From Stutzerimonas stutzeri (GTDB lineage Bacteria; Pseudomonadota; Gammaproteobacteria; Pseudomonadales; Pseudomonadaceae), in assembly GCA_002345575.1 (NCBI GenBank), contig DDVX01000013.1, positions 52,975-116,974 on the forward strand: a stretch of DNA of 64,000 bases. Reading direction: 5' to 3'. Below are positions 9,033 through 16,089 of the stretch, one piece after another. Numbering within the stretch: the first letter of the stretch is position 1; every line of letters begins with the position of its first letter. The translations under genes were made by a program, and so were the position numbers. A model generated the notes under the pieces. It was given only the letters and a program-made list of their open reading frames with translations, was not told the DNA's origin and did no database searches.

Positions 9033-9667
9033 TGGATCGATCCGATCTGGATGTCGAAATCGCAGCCGCTGATCAAGAGCTGTCAGCGCTGTTGGAAAAG
9101 CACATCAATGTGCCAATGAAACGAAGTATTGAAGAGGTGAGCGGTAGCCTGTCGCTCGCACTCAAGGGAGACTTCGAGTGCAGCCTACTCAGCCTGCGGT
9201 CGGAGCTGAAAAAGCTGAACAGCACATTCGAGGACTTGGGAGACGACCTTGGCACCGTCCGCCAGGTGTCCAAGCGAATCGAGACAATGGTTCAGCAGGC
9301 TGAGTCTGCGCAGGATGGTCGGCTCGAGAAGGCCAGCGCGCAGGTTGTCGAAAGTGCTCGTCTGATTACAGAAGGTATCGTCAGTGTAGAGGAGCGCCTT
9401 AGCAAATTTGGCGCGACCCAACTGCATCACCTGAACACGAGATTGAAAGCATTAGCTGCAGACATTCAAGTTCAGTGTGCTGAAAGCCGTGATGGGCAGC
9501 AAAGATCGTTGGCCAAACTTGAAGAAATCGCGTCCGCAGTTACAGCACAGCAGGCACAGGCGCAGACGATGCAACATTTGTCCAAGCGGCGCATTATGTG
9601 GATGTGTGCGGCGCTCGGTGTGAACCTCGGCGTTCTCGTAGCCCTGTTGGTCAAAGCATTTCTGTAG
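9032..9667 (+). CDS. Coiled-coil protein with C-terminal membrane anchor (third gene of operon)
   Basis: This 211-residue protein is predominantly charged helix with heptad-like spacing from about 20 to 185. It ends in one membrane segment (about 189-211, IMWMCAALGVNLGVLVALLV). Its topology is therefore that of a tail-anchored protein with a cytoplasmic coiled coil. The ATG overlaps the previous stop as TGATG, so it is translationally coupled to the two GTPases. It may be a membrane receptor or scaffold for them. I do not recognise the family; its position and topology are the main evidence. Confidence 0.65.
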   Translation: MDRSDLDVEIAAADQELSALLEKHINVPMKRSIEEVSGSLSLALKGDFECSLLSLRSELKKLNSTFEDLGDDLGTVRQVSKRIETMVQQAESAQDGRLEKASAQVVESARLITEGIVSVEERLSKFGATQLHHLNTRLKALAADIQVQCAESRDGQQRSLAKLEEIASAVTAQQAQAQTMQHLSKRRIMWMCAALGVNLGVLVALLVKAFL

Positions 9668-9784
9668 AAACTTCCCAGGTGCCCAGCATTGTCGCGGCAC
9701 CTGAACATCGCCGTTGGACCACCATTTTCCAGTTTTTGAACCGCCAAGACAGTCCGTAGTAAGTTTCTCAAACGTACTTTCCTT

Positions 9785-10080
9785 CCTTAATATCGCTGTG
9801 GGAGAGGTTGTCCAGCAGCACGCGAATCTGCCGAAGAATGCCTGCCAGACCAGCGCATCGATGCGATTGTCCTTGTCCTTGTCCTTGTCCAACGTGCAGA
9901 GCTTTTCCGGGAAAGCCTTGAAAATTTCTGCTCAGAAGCCGCTGATGCTCGTCGATCTCGGTGGCGTGGGCGGCATTGAAGGCAATCCACAGGAAGATGA
10001 AACGTCCGTCGAGGTAATCGACCTGTTCGGCCTGATCGAGCCAGCCCAGCGCGCTGATGGATGCGCAAGCGCAGGTTGGG
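9785..10080 (-). pseudogene. Decayed HEPN-type protein gene (multiple frameshifts)
   Basis: The minus strand holds pieces of one protein spread over at least two frames. From about 10080 downward the frame reads WLDQAEQVDYLDGRFIFLWI and AFNAAHATEIDEH. A neighbouring frame continues with FKAFPEKLCTLDKDK and NRIDALVWQ. The reading then returns to the first frame with QIRVLLDN near 9800. These pieces in this order match a family of small HEPN-like proteins (WIAFNAAYA, RIDALVWQ, IRVLLDN) that normally continues to an RNxxxH-type motif, which is missing here. At least two frameshifts and loss of the 3' part make it a pseudogene. It lies tail to tail with the dynamin-like operon. Confidence 0.65.
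9867..9890. repeat. Hexanucleotide repeat TTGTCC x4 in the decayed HEPN gene
   Basis: Four perfect tandem copies of TTGTCC (GGACAA on the coding minus strand) encode alternating Asp-Lys in the family frame. Expansion of this tract is one of the differences from an intact gene. Confidence 0.9.
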
Positions 10081-10213
10081 TGCTGGGTTTTGCGCTCGCG
10101 ACGATGGCGCTGCTTCAAAGCCTGCACCTGCAAAGACGCCGCAGAGGGTGACGACACTATCTGTCGCGCGCTTGCGGCACAGTCCTCAGCAACCCGAATG
10201 CTGGAGCCTCTAC

Positions 10214-10423
10214 ATGCCAATGCCACCCCATCCCCGCACCTTCATTTGCCCTGCCTGCAAATGGAAGCGCACCGCCATTCCGCTGAGCGATTGCCTGATA
10301 GAGGGGCGGGACTGGTTCAGCGCTTGCCCAGAGTGCCGTCACGACGAGCTGGAAACGCGGCTAGCGACTCAGACCGAGATCATGAAAAAGCGGCTGGCCA
10401 ATTTCCTGCACCCGCAGCAGTGA
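10214..10423 (+). CDS. Small zinc-ribbon-like protein
   Basis: This 69-residue protein begins MPMPPHPRTFICPACKWKRT and has two CxxC pairs (CPAC near 12-15 and CPEC near 37-40). The spacing suits a small zinc ribbon. The C-terminal 25 residues form a charged helix. A longer open frame upstream overlaps the HEPN pseudogene and is not protein-like, so I chose the ATG at 10214. The product is of unknown function and may pair with the 40-residue gene that follows 40 bases later. Confidence 0.6.
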   Translation: MPMPPHPRTFICPACKWKRTAIPLSDCLIEGRDWFSACPECRHDELETRLATQTEIMKKRLANFLHPQQ

Positions 10424-10463
10424 ATCCGCAGTAATTGATATTGCTACTCAAGGAGTATCCGTC

Positions 10464-10586
10464 ATGCTTAAGAACATTCTTGCCATTGTTGGCCTGGTTA
10501 CTGTCGCCAAAGCAGCCTATGAGCACTACTGCGAATACAGCACACTCAAGCGCGAAAAGGCCGAGCGGGACGCCGAAACGGCTTGA
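10464..10586 (+). CDS. Very small membrane protein (40 residues)
   Basis: The short protein starts MLKNILAIVGLVTVAKAAYE and continues as a charged helix (YCEYSTLKREKAERDAETA). One hydrophobic N-terminal helix followed by a Lys/Glu-rich tail suggests a single-span inner-membrane microprotein. The strong ribosome site AAGGAG sits 8 bases upstream of the ATG, which is the main reason for calling this short gene. Function unknown. Confidence 0.6.
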   Translation: MLKNILAIVGLVTVAKAAYEHYCEYSTLKREKAERDAETA

Positions 10587-10755
10587 ACACTTCAGTCGGC
10601 ATATTTCGCCTCAGCTATAGGCTCTACGGAAATGGCTCCGCTCTGTTGATGGCACCCCCTCCTAGATCGGTCGTTTCGCTGCGCCGTTACAAACCTCCCG
10701 TCGATGGCTGAACTTGCATTACGGCGGAAGTGAATTCCGAAAATGCTCGACCACC

Positions 10756-11484
10756 TCAGCAAAACACCTCCCGTACCACCCGCTGAAAGTCCTCACTGAG
10801 CGGCGCTTGCAGGTGCAGGAAATCACCTGTTATCGGATGGGTAAGATGCAGGTCCGTAGCGGCGAGCATCAGGCGGCCTTGGCCGAAACGTTCGGCGAAG
10901 TAGTGGTTGTGCCTAGTGCGGCCGTAATTGGTGTCGCCAATGATGGGGTGGCTGATGTGCTGCATATGCCGGCGCAGCTGGTGCTTGCGGCCAGTGAGCG
11001 GGTGCAGGGCCATCAGGCTGTAGCGGCTGGTGGGAAAGCCTTCGATCTCTACCGGCAGCTGCGTGGTAGCCAGGCGGCTGTAGCGGGTCTGGGCCTCACG
11101 CAGGGGCTGGGGTTCGTCCTTGAGGCGCTTGTCCACGGCGTGCTCACGCAGGGCGTGGTCGATCAGTCCTTCTTCCGGCGGCCAGCCACGCACCAGGGCT
11201 TGGTAGGTCTTCTGCACAGCATTGGCCATCATGGCCTGACCGAGCAGGCTGGCGGTATGCGGGTCACGGGCGAACAGCAGCAGGCCCGACGTCGGACGGT
11301 CCAGGCGATGCACCGGGTAGACATGTTCGCCGCCGTTCAGCTCGCGGGCGTACTGCAAGGCGAATTCGGTTTCGTGCCTGTCGATGGGGCTGCGGTGCAC
11401 CAGCAGCCCGGCAGGCTTGTGCACGGCCAGCAACCAGTCGTCCCGGTACAGCTCGGTCAGCGGGTTGGGGAGAGGTAGGCTCAT
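10756..11484 (-). CDS. truC: tRNA pseudouridine(65) synthase
   Basis: This 242-residue RluA-family enzyme isomerises a uridine in tRNA. The catalytic motif HRLDRPTSGLL carries the active Asp, and PLTGRKHQLRRHMQH is the conserved RluA-type substrate-binding motif. The N-terminus LYRDDWLLAVHKPAGLLVHR fits TruC. The ATG at 11484 is chosen because upstream in-frame sequence belongs to a transposase remnant. It forms the chromosomal border on the left of the integron remnant. Confidence 0.92.
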   Translation of the reverse strand: MSLPLPNPLTELYRDDWLLAVHKPAGLLVHRSPIDRHETEFALQYARELNGGEHVYPVHRLDRPTSGLLLFARDPHTASLLGQAMMANAVQKTYQALVRGWPPEEGLIDHALREHAVDKRLKDEPQPLREAQTRYSRLATTQLPVEIEGFPTSRYSLMALHPLTGRKHQLRRHMQHISHPIIGDTNYGRTRHNHYFAERFGQGRLMLAATDLHLTHPITGDFLHLQAPLSEDFQRVVREVFC

Positions 11485-11539
11485 CGGCGGCGCGTTTGAT
11501 TGACAGGGCACGATAATACGGCGCGCCGGCACAGAAGGG

Positions 11540-11691
11540 GACCTGACCCCGAAGATATCTTTCAACTCGCGCAAAGCAGAAATGTAGCGCTGATAGTCCT
11601 GCTCAGCGGCAAACACCACCTGCCGATTGTGGCCACGCTACACTACACGATGCGGATAGTTAGGCGAGACAATGCGACCCTTACTTGGCAT
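11540..11691 (-). pseudogene. Remnant of a REP-associated tyrosine transposase (RAYT), N-terminal fragment
   Basis: On the minus strand an ATG at 11691 with an AGGTCG site opens MPSKGRIVSPNYPHRVV, then an in-frame TAG, then RGHNRQVVFAAEQDYQRYIS. That is the usual N-terminus of RAYT/IS200-like transposases (H-x-V-x-QRGHNRQ), with the codon for Q replaced by a stop. The match ends at about KDIFGV, where the sequence GGGGTCAGGTCCCC begins. The catalytic HUH and Tyr regions are absent, so the gene is dead. Confidence 0.72.
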
Positions 11692-11782
11692 AACGACCTC
11701 CTATCCTTAGAGACCTTCAACTTAGTCGATCAAGTGGAAAATTAAATCTGTTCCCTTTTCCAACGACCGCATTAATAGCCGC

Positions 11783-11842
11783 TTCTAACGTTTGATTTAA
11801 GTGGCATGCCGAAGGCTTGTCCTCTTGAAGGAAGGGTTAGGT
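11783..11842 (-). other. attC site of the third (distal) integron cassette
   Basis: In cassette orientation (minus strand) the site runs from ACCTAAC to GTTAGAA, about 60 bases. It carries the core GTTAGGT (plus strand, 11836-11842) and TTCTAAC (11783-11789), and an internal imperfect palindrome. The inner sequences AACCCTTCC and CAAACGTTAG resemble attC sites of mobile cassettes. It overlaps the last codons of the SnoaL-like gene. Confidence 0.75.
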
Positions 11843-12244
11843 GTCATCTGATGGAGAGCGGAGCTGGGCCTCGATGGCACGTTTATCGATTACCGACCAG
11901 ACTTCGATCATTTTACCGTCAAGAAAACGATAGAAGACGTTCTCCGTAAATGAAACCGCCGTTCCGTTAATGTCGAGGTTCAAGAAGGTTCCTCTCGGCG
12001 TGCAGTTGAAGCAAAGCCGGCTGGCTATGTATGGCGGATCAACAACGAGAAGCTCGACACTGAAGTGGAGGTCAGGTATCTCTGTGAAGTCTCTCTCCAG
12101 CATCTCACGGTAGCCCTCAACGCCAAGGCGGGTTCCGTTGTGACTAACATCATCGTGGACGTAGCGCTTCAAGGCTGGCCAGTCTTGCTTGTTCAGGCAA
12201 GCTATGTAGTCTCGGTAAGTGGCAGAAAGTTCGGACTTGGTCAT
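11837..12244 (-). CDS. SnoaL-like/NTF2-fold protein (integron cassette 3)
   Basis: This 135-residue protein has the NTF2/SnoaL fold pattern: an N-terminal helix YRDYIACLNKQDWPALKRYV, then VHDDVSHNG, EGYREMLERDF, a central strand region, and a C-terminal VFYRFLDGKMIEVWSVIDK. Members include polyketide cyclases and many uncharacterised small-molecule-binding or catalytic proteins, so no reaction can be named. It is framed by attC sites at 12288-12385 and 11783-11842, which makes it the cargo of one cassette read away from intI. Confidence 0.75.
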   Translation of the reverse strand: MTKSELSATYRDYIACLNKQDWPALKRYVHDDVSHNGTRLGVEGYREMLERDFTEIPDLHFSVELLVVDPPYIASRLCFNCTPRGTFLNLDINGTAVSFTENVFYRFLDGKMIEVWSVIDKRAIEAQLRSPSDDT

Positions 12245-12287
12245 CGTAAAGTCGTTCCCCGCGCCCCGTCATGAGGCATGTTTTGAC

Positions 12288-12385
12288 TCTTAACGCCTGA
12301 GCTCAGGTGCGTTTGGGGCGACGCCCGCTTTTGCGCCAGCAAAAGCGGGCGGTGGGTCAAATTTCACCTGCAGCGATTGTTTAGA
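12288..12385 (-). other. attC site of the second cassette
   Basis: Core-like ends TCTTAAC (12288-12294) and GTTTAGA (12379-12385) flank a long palindrome. The centre is a perfect 13-bp inverted repeat (CGCCCGCTTTTGC, gcca, GCAAAAGCGGGCG) and CAGGTG/CACCTG pairs further out. It overlaps the stop codon of the FRG gene. The core ends are slightly off the GTTRRRY/RYYYAAC consensus, so the site may be weak. Confidence 0.7.
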
Positions 12386-13721
12386 TTTTTGGTGCGACAA
12401 ACTTATATTTTTCAGCAACATACCTTGCTGAGCTTTCGATGTGAGGGAACACGGTACTCTCATTGATGTTGAGGCGATCAAGTTCATCCAGAATTTTTTT
12501 CTTGTTGCTCACCACAACTCTCATGACTTTTATTTCTTCCGTTCCTTTTTCATCAAGCACAGCATCCAAACCGAACAAAAGAAATGCACCAGATTGTGAA
12601 TGAATGCGAGCGTTGTTCCTCTTACTCTTCACGCAAATGATTCTCTTGAGGTCTTCTGAAACGATCTTCGGCTCGAAGAAGGGCTTTTCCTCACGAATGA
12701 AGTGCGTCAGCCGCTTTACCTCAAGTTGACTATTGAACTCATCCTCATCCGCGAGGCTGAAGTCTATGGATTCTTTCGCTTGCTTCGGCAATCGCGCTAA
12801 GTTTGCAATGCAACTAGCCGTATCCGAATCGAAGTACTTTACGTCCGCACGTGACAGGGAAAATATTATTACCTCCCCTTCCTCTTCGTCTTTGTAGTTC
12901 CTTGCATGGGAACCAAACTTGGATTTGCACGCAAAATACAACGCAATCAAAGGATTGGAGGTGATATCGAGCAGCCTCGTCGGCAACGAGTAATGTTGCA
13001 TCCGAACAAGCCGGTCTAGGGTGAAATAGTCTGACTCGAAGTCATCGGCGTTTGCGACAATTAGCTCCCGATACAGAATGTGCTCGCTGTCTAGATACGT
13101 GTAATTGCCACTGGCATCTTTGCGGAAAATCGATGGTTCCAGTTTGTACTTCTTTTTGTCTGAATGTCCGCGGTAGAACATTTCGGACTCATCATCACCG
13201 AGGTCCGACAGAACCTTGGCAACAAAGCCACCAACAGTTGTAACGCGAGAAGAATGCTGGCGCCCTTCAGCAGGCTGCTTCTTACCCTTTATAGGGTTAG
13301 GCCAATCTTGAACGTTGCCATGAATTACGGACGCTGATCTCAGGCGATGGAACAGATCTTCGTCTTTGATAGCCCAGTGAGTTCGATTCATCTCCCAGTC
13401 CCGAATATCGAGAAGCGGGGCGATCTTTTCTATCTCCGAAGCTTGTATGGCGTTAAGTCGCGGGTGAAATTCATATCCGACAACAACCTTCTTCCCTCTT
13501 TCTCTGATCGTTGTCAGTCGGCCCACACGAATCGGATGCTGAAACCCTTCGTAGGCGAACAGGCATGGCAATTCCATCAGGTACTCGATGGCTTCTGAAC
13601 TTAAAGATTTGAAACGCTCAGCGATAGTCTCGTTCGTATATTCGAGGAATCTGCTTCGGTCGTACTCATAGCTGGGTGCATCCCAGGCGCCGTCCCGTGC
13701 TGTCACCAAGAGGTTGTACAT
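12381..13721 (-). CDS. FRG-domain protein (integron cassette 2)
   Basis: This protein has 446 residues. The FRG domain is seen as FYRGHSD (182-188), then RLVRMQHYSLPTRLLDITSN (238-257) and ALYFAC, the diagnostic Q-H and TRLLD motifs of the family. The first 135 residues form a separate domain (LVTARDGAWDAPSYEYD ... WEMNRTHWAIKDEDL) that I do not recognise. The FRG domain is named for its Phe-Arg-Gly motif and is found in many phage and defence-island proteins without a proven reaction. By eye the gene is richer in A/T than its neighbours, as expected for an acquired cassette. attC sites lie on both sides. Confidence 0.8.
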   Translation of the reverse strand: MYNLLVTARDGAWDAPSYEYDRSRFLEYTNETIAERFKSLSSEAIEYLMELPCLFAYEGFQHPIRVGRLTTIRERGKKVVVGYEFHPRLNAIQASEIEKIAPLLDIRDWEMNRTHWAIKDEDLFHRLRSASVIHGNVQDWPNPIKGKKQPAEGRQHSSRVTTVGGFVAKVLSDLGDDESEMFYRGHSDKKKYKLEPSIFRKDASGNYTYLDSEHILYRELIVANADDFESDYFTLDRLVRMQHYSLPTRLLDITSNPLIALYFACKSKFGSHARNYKDEEEGEVIIFSLSRADVKYFDSDTASCIANLARLPKQAKESIDFSLADEDEFNSQLEVKRLTHFIREEKPFFEPKIVSEDLKRIICVKSKRNNARIHSQSGAFLLFGLDAVLDEKGTEEIKVMRVVVSNKKKILDELDRLNINESTVFPHIESSARYVAEKYKFVAPKI

Positions 13722-13740
13722 GCCCTTACCTTTCCCCGAA

Positions 13741-13800
13741 ATCTAACGCCCGCGTAAAGCGCGCGAGGTACGAGCGTCGCATTTGACGCGATTGTTAAAT
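13741..13800 (-). other. attC site of the first cassette
   Basis: In cassette orientation the site begins ATTTAAC (plus-strand GTTAAAT, 13794-13800) and ends GTTAGAT (plus-strand ATCTAAC, 13741-13747), fitting RYYYAAC and GTTRRRY. Between them lie two pairing arms, CGCGTCAAATGCGACG and GCGCGCTTTACGCG. Length is 60 bases, typical of compact attC sites. Confidence 0.82.
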
Positions 13801-13803
13801 CTT

Positions 13804-14169
13804 TTAGTCAATGCTTCGTCCCAAGATTCTGGCGACTATGCCGACAATACCTTTTTCGGTGCGTTGAGCATTGGCTCCAAAGAAGTGATAGCGAATAGCA
13901 AAAAATACTCCCGCGACCAGGCAGGCATTTCCAACCCAAGCCGTTAAACGGATAAATCGGCTATACCGTGCCTCTAGAATAGGATAGAACTGGCTGCCCT
14001 CTTGCGCGGCAAGTTGACCTTCAAGATAGCCGCCTAAGCCGATGTAAATTAGCAAGTACGCGCAAAGACCAACAAGCAGGGCACCCCACCAAGGAAGGCG
14101 GGAGGCAACTCGAACGACATCTGTTACCACTGATCCGAGACTATTTTTTCTGCGATACCGGCGCCCCAT
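13804..14169 (-). CDS. Two-span membrane protein (integron cassette 1)
   Basis: This 121-residue protein begins with a basic MGRRYRRKNS and has two hydrophobic segments (WWGALLVGLCAYLLIYIGLG and LTAWVGNACLVAGVFFAIRY) joined by about 30 residues. The start resembles the membrane N-terminus found on some Mrr-type restriction-endonuclease-like proteins, but no nuclease domain follows here. The ATG lies just inside the attI-cassette junction with a GAGG ribosome site, so it is the promoter-proximal cassette. Function unknown. Confidence 0.65.
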   Translation of the reverse strand: MGRRYRRKNSLGSVVTDVVRVASRLPWWGALLVGLCAYLLIYIGLGGYLEGQLAAQEGSQFYPILEARYSRFIRLTAWVGNACLVAGVFFAIRYHFFGANAQRTEKGIVGIVARILGRSID

Positions 14170-14186
14170 GATGATCCTCGGTTGAG

Positions 14187-14193
14187 ATTTAAC
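14187..14193 (-). other. attI-like core recombination site at the intI-cassette junction
   Basis: The minus strand reads GTTAAAT, fitting GTTRRRY, 18 bases before the ATG of the first cassette gene and between it and intI. The stretch from here to about 14330 would be attI; its other integrase-binding sites cannot be fixed by eye. Confidence 0.55.
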
Positions 14194-14330
14194 AGTGATT
14201 AGACCGCATGCGGTGTTAACGCATAACGGTAGCGTTCGGTATAACTCTGGAAACCCGGAGTCGCCTTGGGAATAAATCCCCTTTTAAAACAATGCTTTGA
14301 CTGAGTGCTCATGCCTTCGACTGTATTCGC

Positions 14331-14377
14331 TTGACAGCTGTCCTTTGTAAATCTATTAATACTGTACAAAAAACCAG
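14331..14377 (+). promoter_or_regulatory. intI promoter with overlapping LexA (SOS) box
   Basis: A near-consensus sigma70 promoter is visible: TTGACA (14331-14336), 17 bases, TATTAA (14354-14359). Directly after the -10 lies CTGTACAAAAAACCAG (14362-14377), which fits the LexA box CTG-N10-CAG with its A/T-rich centre. SOS control of integron integrases by LexA is established, so this operator is expected. Confidence 0.8.
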
Positions 14378-14390
14378 TGAAGGGAATCAC

Positions 14391-14966
14391 ATGGACAGCC
14401 AACCACCCAAGCCGCGCCTGCAGGAGCAGTTTCACGCCTTGATGCGTGCACATCACTACAGCATCCGCACCGAGAAAAGTTACTGGTACTGGATACGCTT
14501 TTACCTGCGGTTTCACCAAATGCGTCATCCACTGGAGCTGGGGCCTTCCGAGGTCAACCAGTTTCTGAGCTGGCTCGCCAGCGAGCGCCAGGTGGCGGCG
14601 GCCACACAAAATCTGGCATTGAATGCCATCGTGTTTCTCTACGCCCGTGTACTTGAGCGACCACTTGGCGATATTGGCGATATTGGCGAGACGATCCGGG
14701 CCAAGCGTCCGCCGCGCTTGCCGGTGGAGCTCTCGCATCAGGAGGCGATGGCGATCATCGGGCAGCTCGCTGCACCCTACGATCTGCTGGCGTCGCTGAT
14801 GTATGGCGCTGGCTTGCGGGTGGTGGAGGCCACCGAGCTGCTGCGCCGGCGCAGCGATATCCGCACGGTACAGACGCTGCTCGGACATGCCGACGTGCGC
14901 ACCATGCAGATCTATACCCATGTGCTGGGCCAAGCGTTTGCGGGCGTGAGCAGCCCGCTGGGGTGA
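14391..14966 (+). pseudogene. intI: Integron integrase with internal deletion
   Basis: The first part is an intact IntI N-terminus (LQEQFHALMRAHHYSIRTEKS, YWYWIRFYLRFHQMRHP) running through the SAM-like domain to LMYGAGLR, which holds the first catalytic Arg. The sequence then jumps straight to ELLRRRSDIRTVQTLLGHAD and IYTHVL with the nucleophilic Tyr. The intervening region that carries the Lys, the HxxR motif and the integron-specific insertion is missing in frame, judged at roughly 130-140 residues against full-length IntI proteins of about 320-340 residues. The product (191 residues) cannot have a complete active site. RBS AAGGGA precedes the ATG. It reads away from the cassettes, as in other integrons. 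Confidence 0.85.
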
Positions 14967-15118
14967 GCTGTGGAGCGAACGGTGGTTCGGCGTATGGGTA
15001 TGAATGGCGGCGTTCCCTGCCGGGAGGATAGCGAAGTGCCATCCATGCTGAGTGGGAGCGTAGTCCGGTCCGACGTCGCGATTCAAGAGCGTTTGCATGT
15101 TCCAACGGATAGAAACAA

Positions 15119-15146
15119 CAAAGGCGCCCGAAGGCGCCTTTGTTTT
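15119..15146 (+). terminator. Rho-independent terminator
   Basis: A perfect 10-bp stem CAAAGGCGCC / GGCGCCTTTG with loop CGAA is followed by TTT. It lies 150 bases after intI and between converging genes, and could serve both strands. Confidence 0.8.
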
Positions 15147-15220
15147 ACCGCAACAGCTATCAGTTCCTGGCTGCCGAGCTCAGCTCACATGAGCGAAGCG
15201 AACGCTCTCAGGCATCCTGC

Positions 15221-15841
15221 TTAGCGTCTCAACGCCTGCTCGATCTGAGCGTCCGACAGGAATTGTTCAAACCGGGCCTTGTATAGCTGCTGCATGGCGT
15301 TGGCGATATGGCCTGACGGAATGCCGTCCTTGCCGGTGAACTTCTTGTCCACCAGTCTGTTTCCCTGATTGTCCAGAACCGTTACTTCTACGTCATAGTA
15401 AGAAGACTTGCTGAACGTGTGATGGTCGTACTTCCACTCCAACAGCGAAACAACCAATGACTTTTTGCCGCCCTTGCTGAGTTCCTGCAACAGGCTCTCT
15501 TGGGTCATTCCTACTGTTGTCGGATAGAGAACGGTATCGACTCCGCTGGCCTTAAAACCATGCTCGATCCTTTTGCCCAGATAGATGCTCATGGCTTCGC
15601 CTGTAGCAGTTCCGTAACTGTAGGGAATGCCAAAGTTGCTCCGAATCAGACCTTCAAAAGAAGGTTTCTTATCGTTATCCAGCACATAAGGGCGATTATC
15701 CAGCACTGCAACAACCAACGGCCCGGCATCCTCTTGGAAGCTGAGATTGGGTGCAGCTTGTTCAGCGGTCATGATGCTGGCGCAGCCCGTCAGATAAAGC
15801 CCTAGGATGCCAGCGAAAATAACCTTCAAGTAAGCCTTCAT
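15221..15841 (-). CDS. Predicted lipoprotein of unknown function
   Basis: This 206-residue protein has a signal peptide ending in the lipobox LTGC, with the acylated Cys at 20. Residue +2 is Ala, so outer-membrane sorting is expected. The mature part includes AVLDNRPYVLDNDKKPSFEG and DKKFTGKDGIPSGHIANA. The latter resembles the C-terminal pattern of lipoproteins that assemble short periplasmic or surface structures, but I do not recognise the family. A strong AAGGGGGATAA ribosome site precedes the ATG. It lies beside the integron remnant and is convergent with intI. Confidence 0.75.
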   Translation of the reverse strand: MKAYLKVIFAGILGLYLTGCASIMTAEQAAPNLSFQEDAGPLVVAVLDNRPYVLDNDKKPSFEGLIRSNFGIPYSYGTATGEAMSIYLGKRIEHGFKASGVDTVLYPTTVGMTQESLLQELSKGGKKSLVVSLLEWKYDHHTFSKSSYYDVEVTVLDNQGNRLVDKKFTGKDGIPSGHIANAMQQLYKARFEQFLSDAQIEQALRR

Positions 15842-16036
15842 TTATCCCCCTTACCAATAAACAAATCGCTGAGTTATTTTTTTAATTGTCACATCAGACA
15901 AATGTTCCGAAGCAACGCCCTGAACACTTTTCCAACCAAGCCAAGCTTAACGACATAAGCTTCTGCTTTAAAGGCAAAGTGCCATCATTGTCGGGTGAAA
16001 GGGATGAACGGTAGTTAACAATCCATTGCGTCAGAC

Positions 16037-16074
16037 AAAAAAAACCCCGCCAGTGGGTGCTGACGGGGGCTTTT
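16037..16074 (-). terminator. Rho-independent terminator of typA
   Basis: On the minus strand GCCCCCGTCAG and CTGGCGGGG pair around CACCCA, and a run of eight T follows. It lies 16 bases after the typA stop. Confidence 0.85.
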
Positions 16075-16089
16075 AGTTAGCGCAGAACT

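Noticed and set aside
9714..10151. Plus-strand open frame over the HEPN pseudogene
   Set aside because: The minus strand carries the recognisable motifs; the plus frame shows none.
12251..12380. Rho-independent terminator after the FRG gene (13-bp perfect hairpin)
   Set aside because: The hairpin has no T-run and is centred in an attC-like site, so it is better read as the recombination site fold.
14199..15098. Long minus-strand open frame across intI
   Set aside because: Its translation is low-complexity and opposite the integrase, with no domain or ribosome site.
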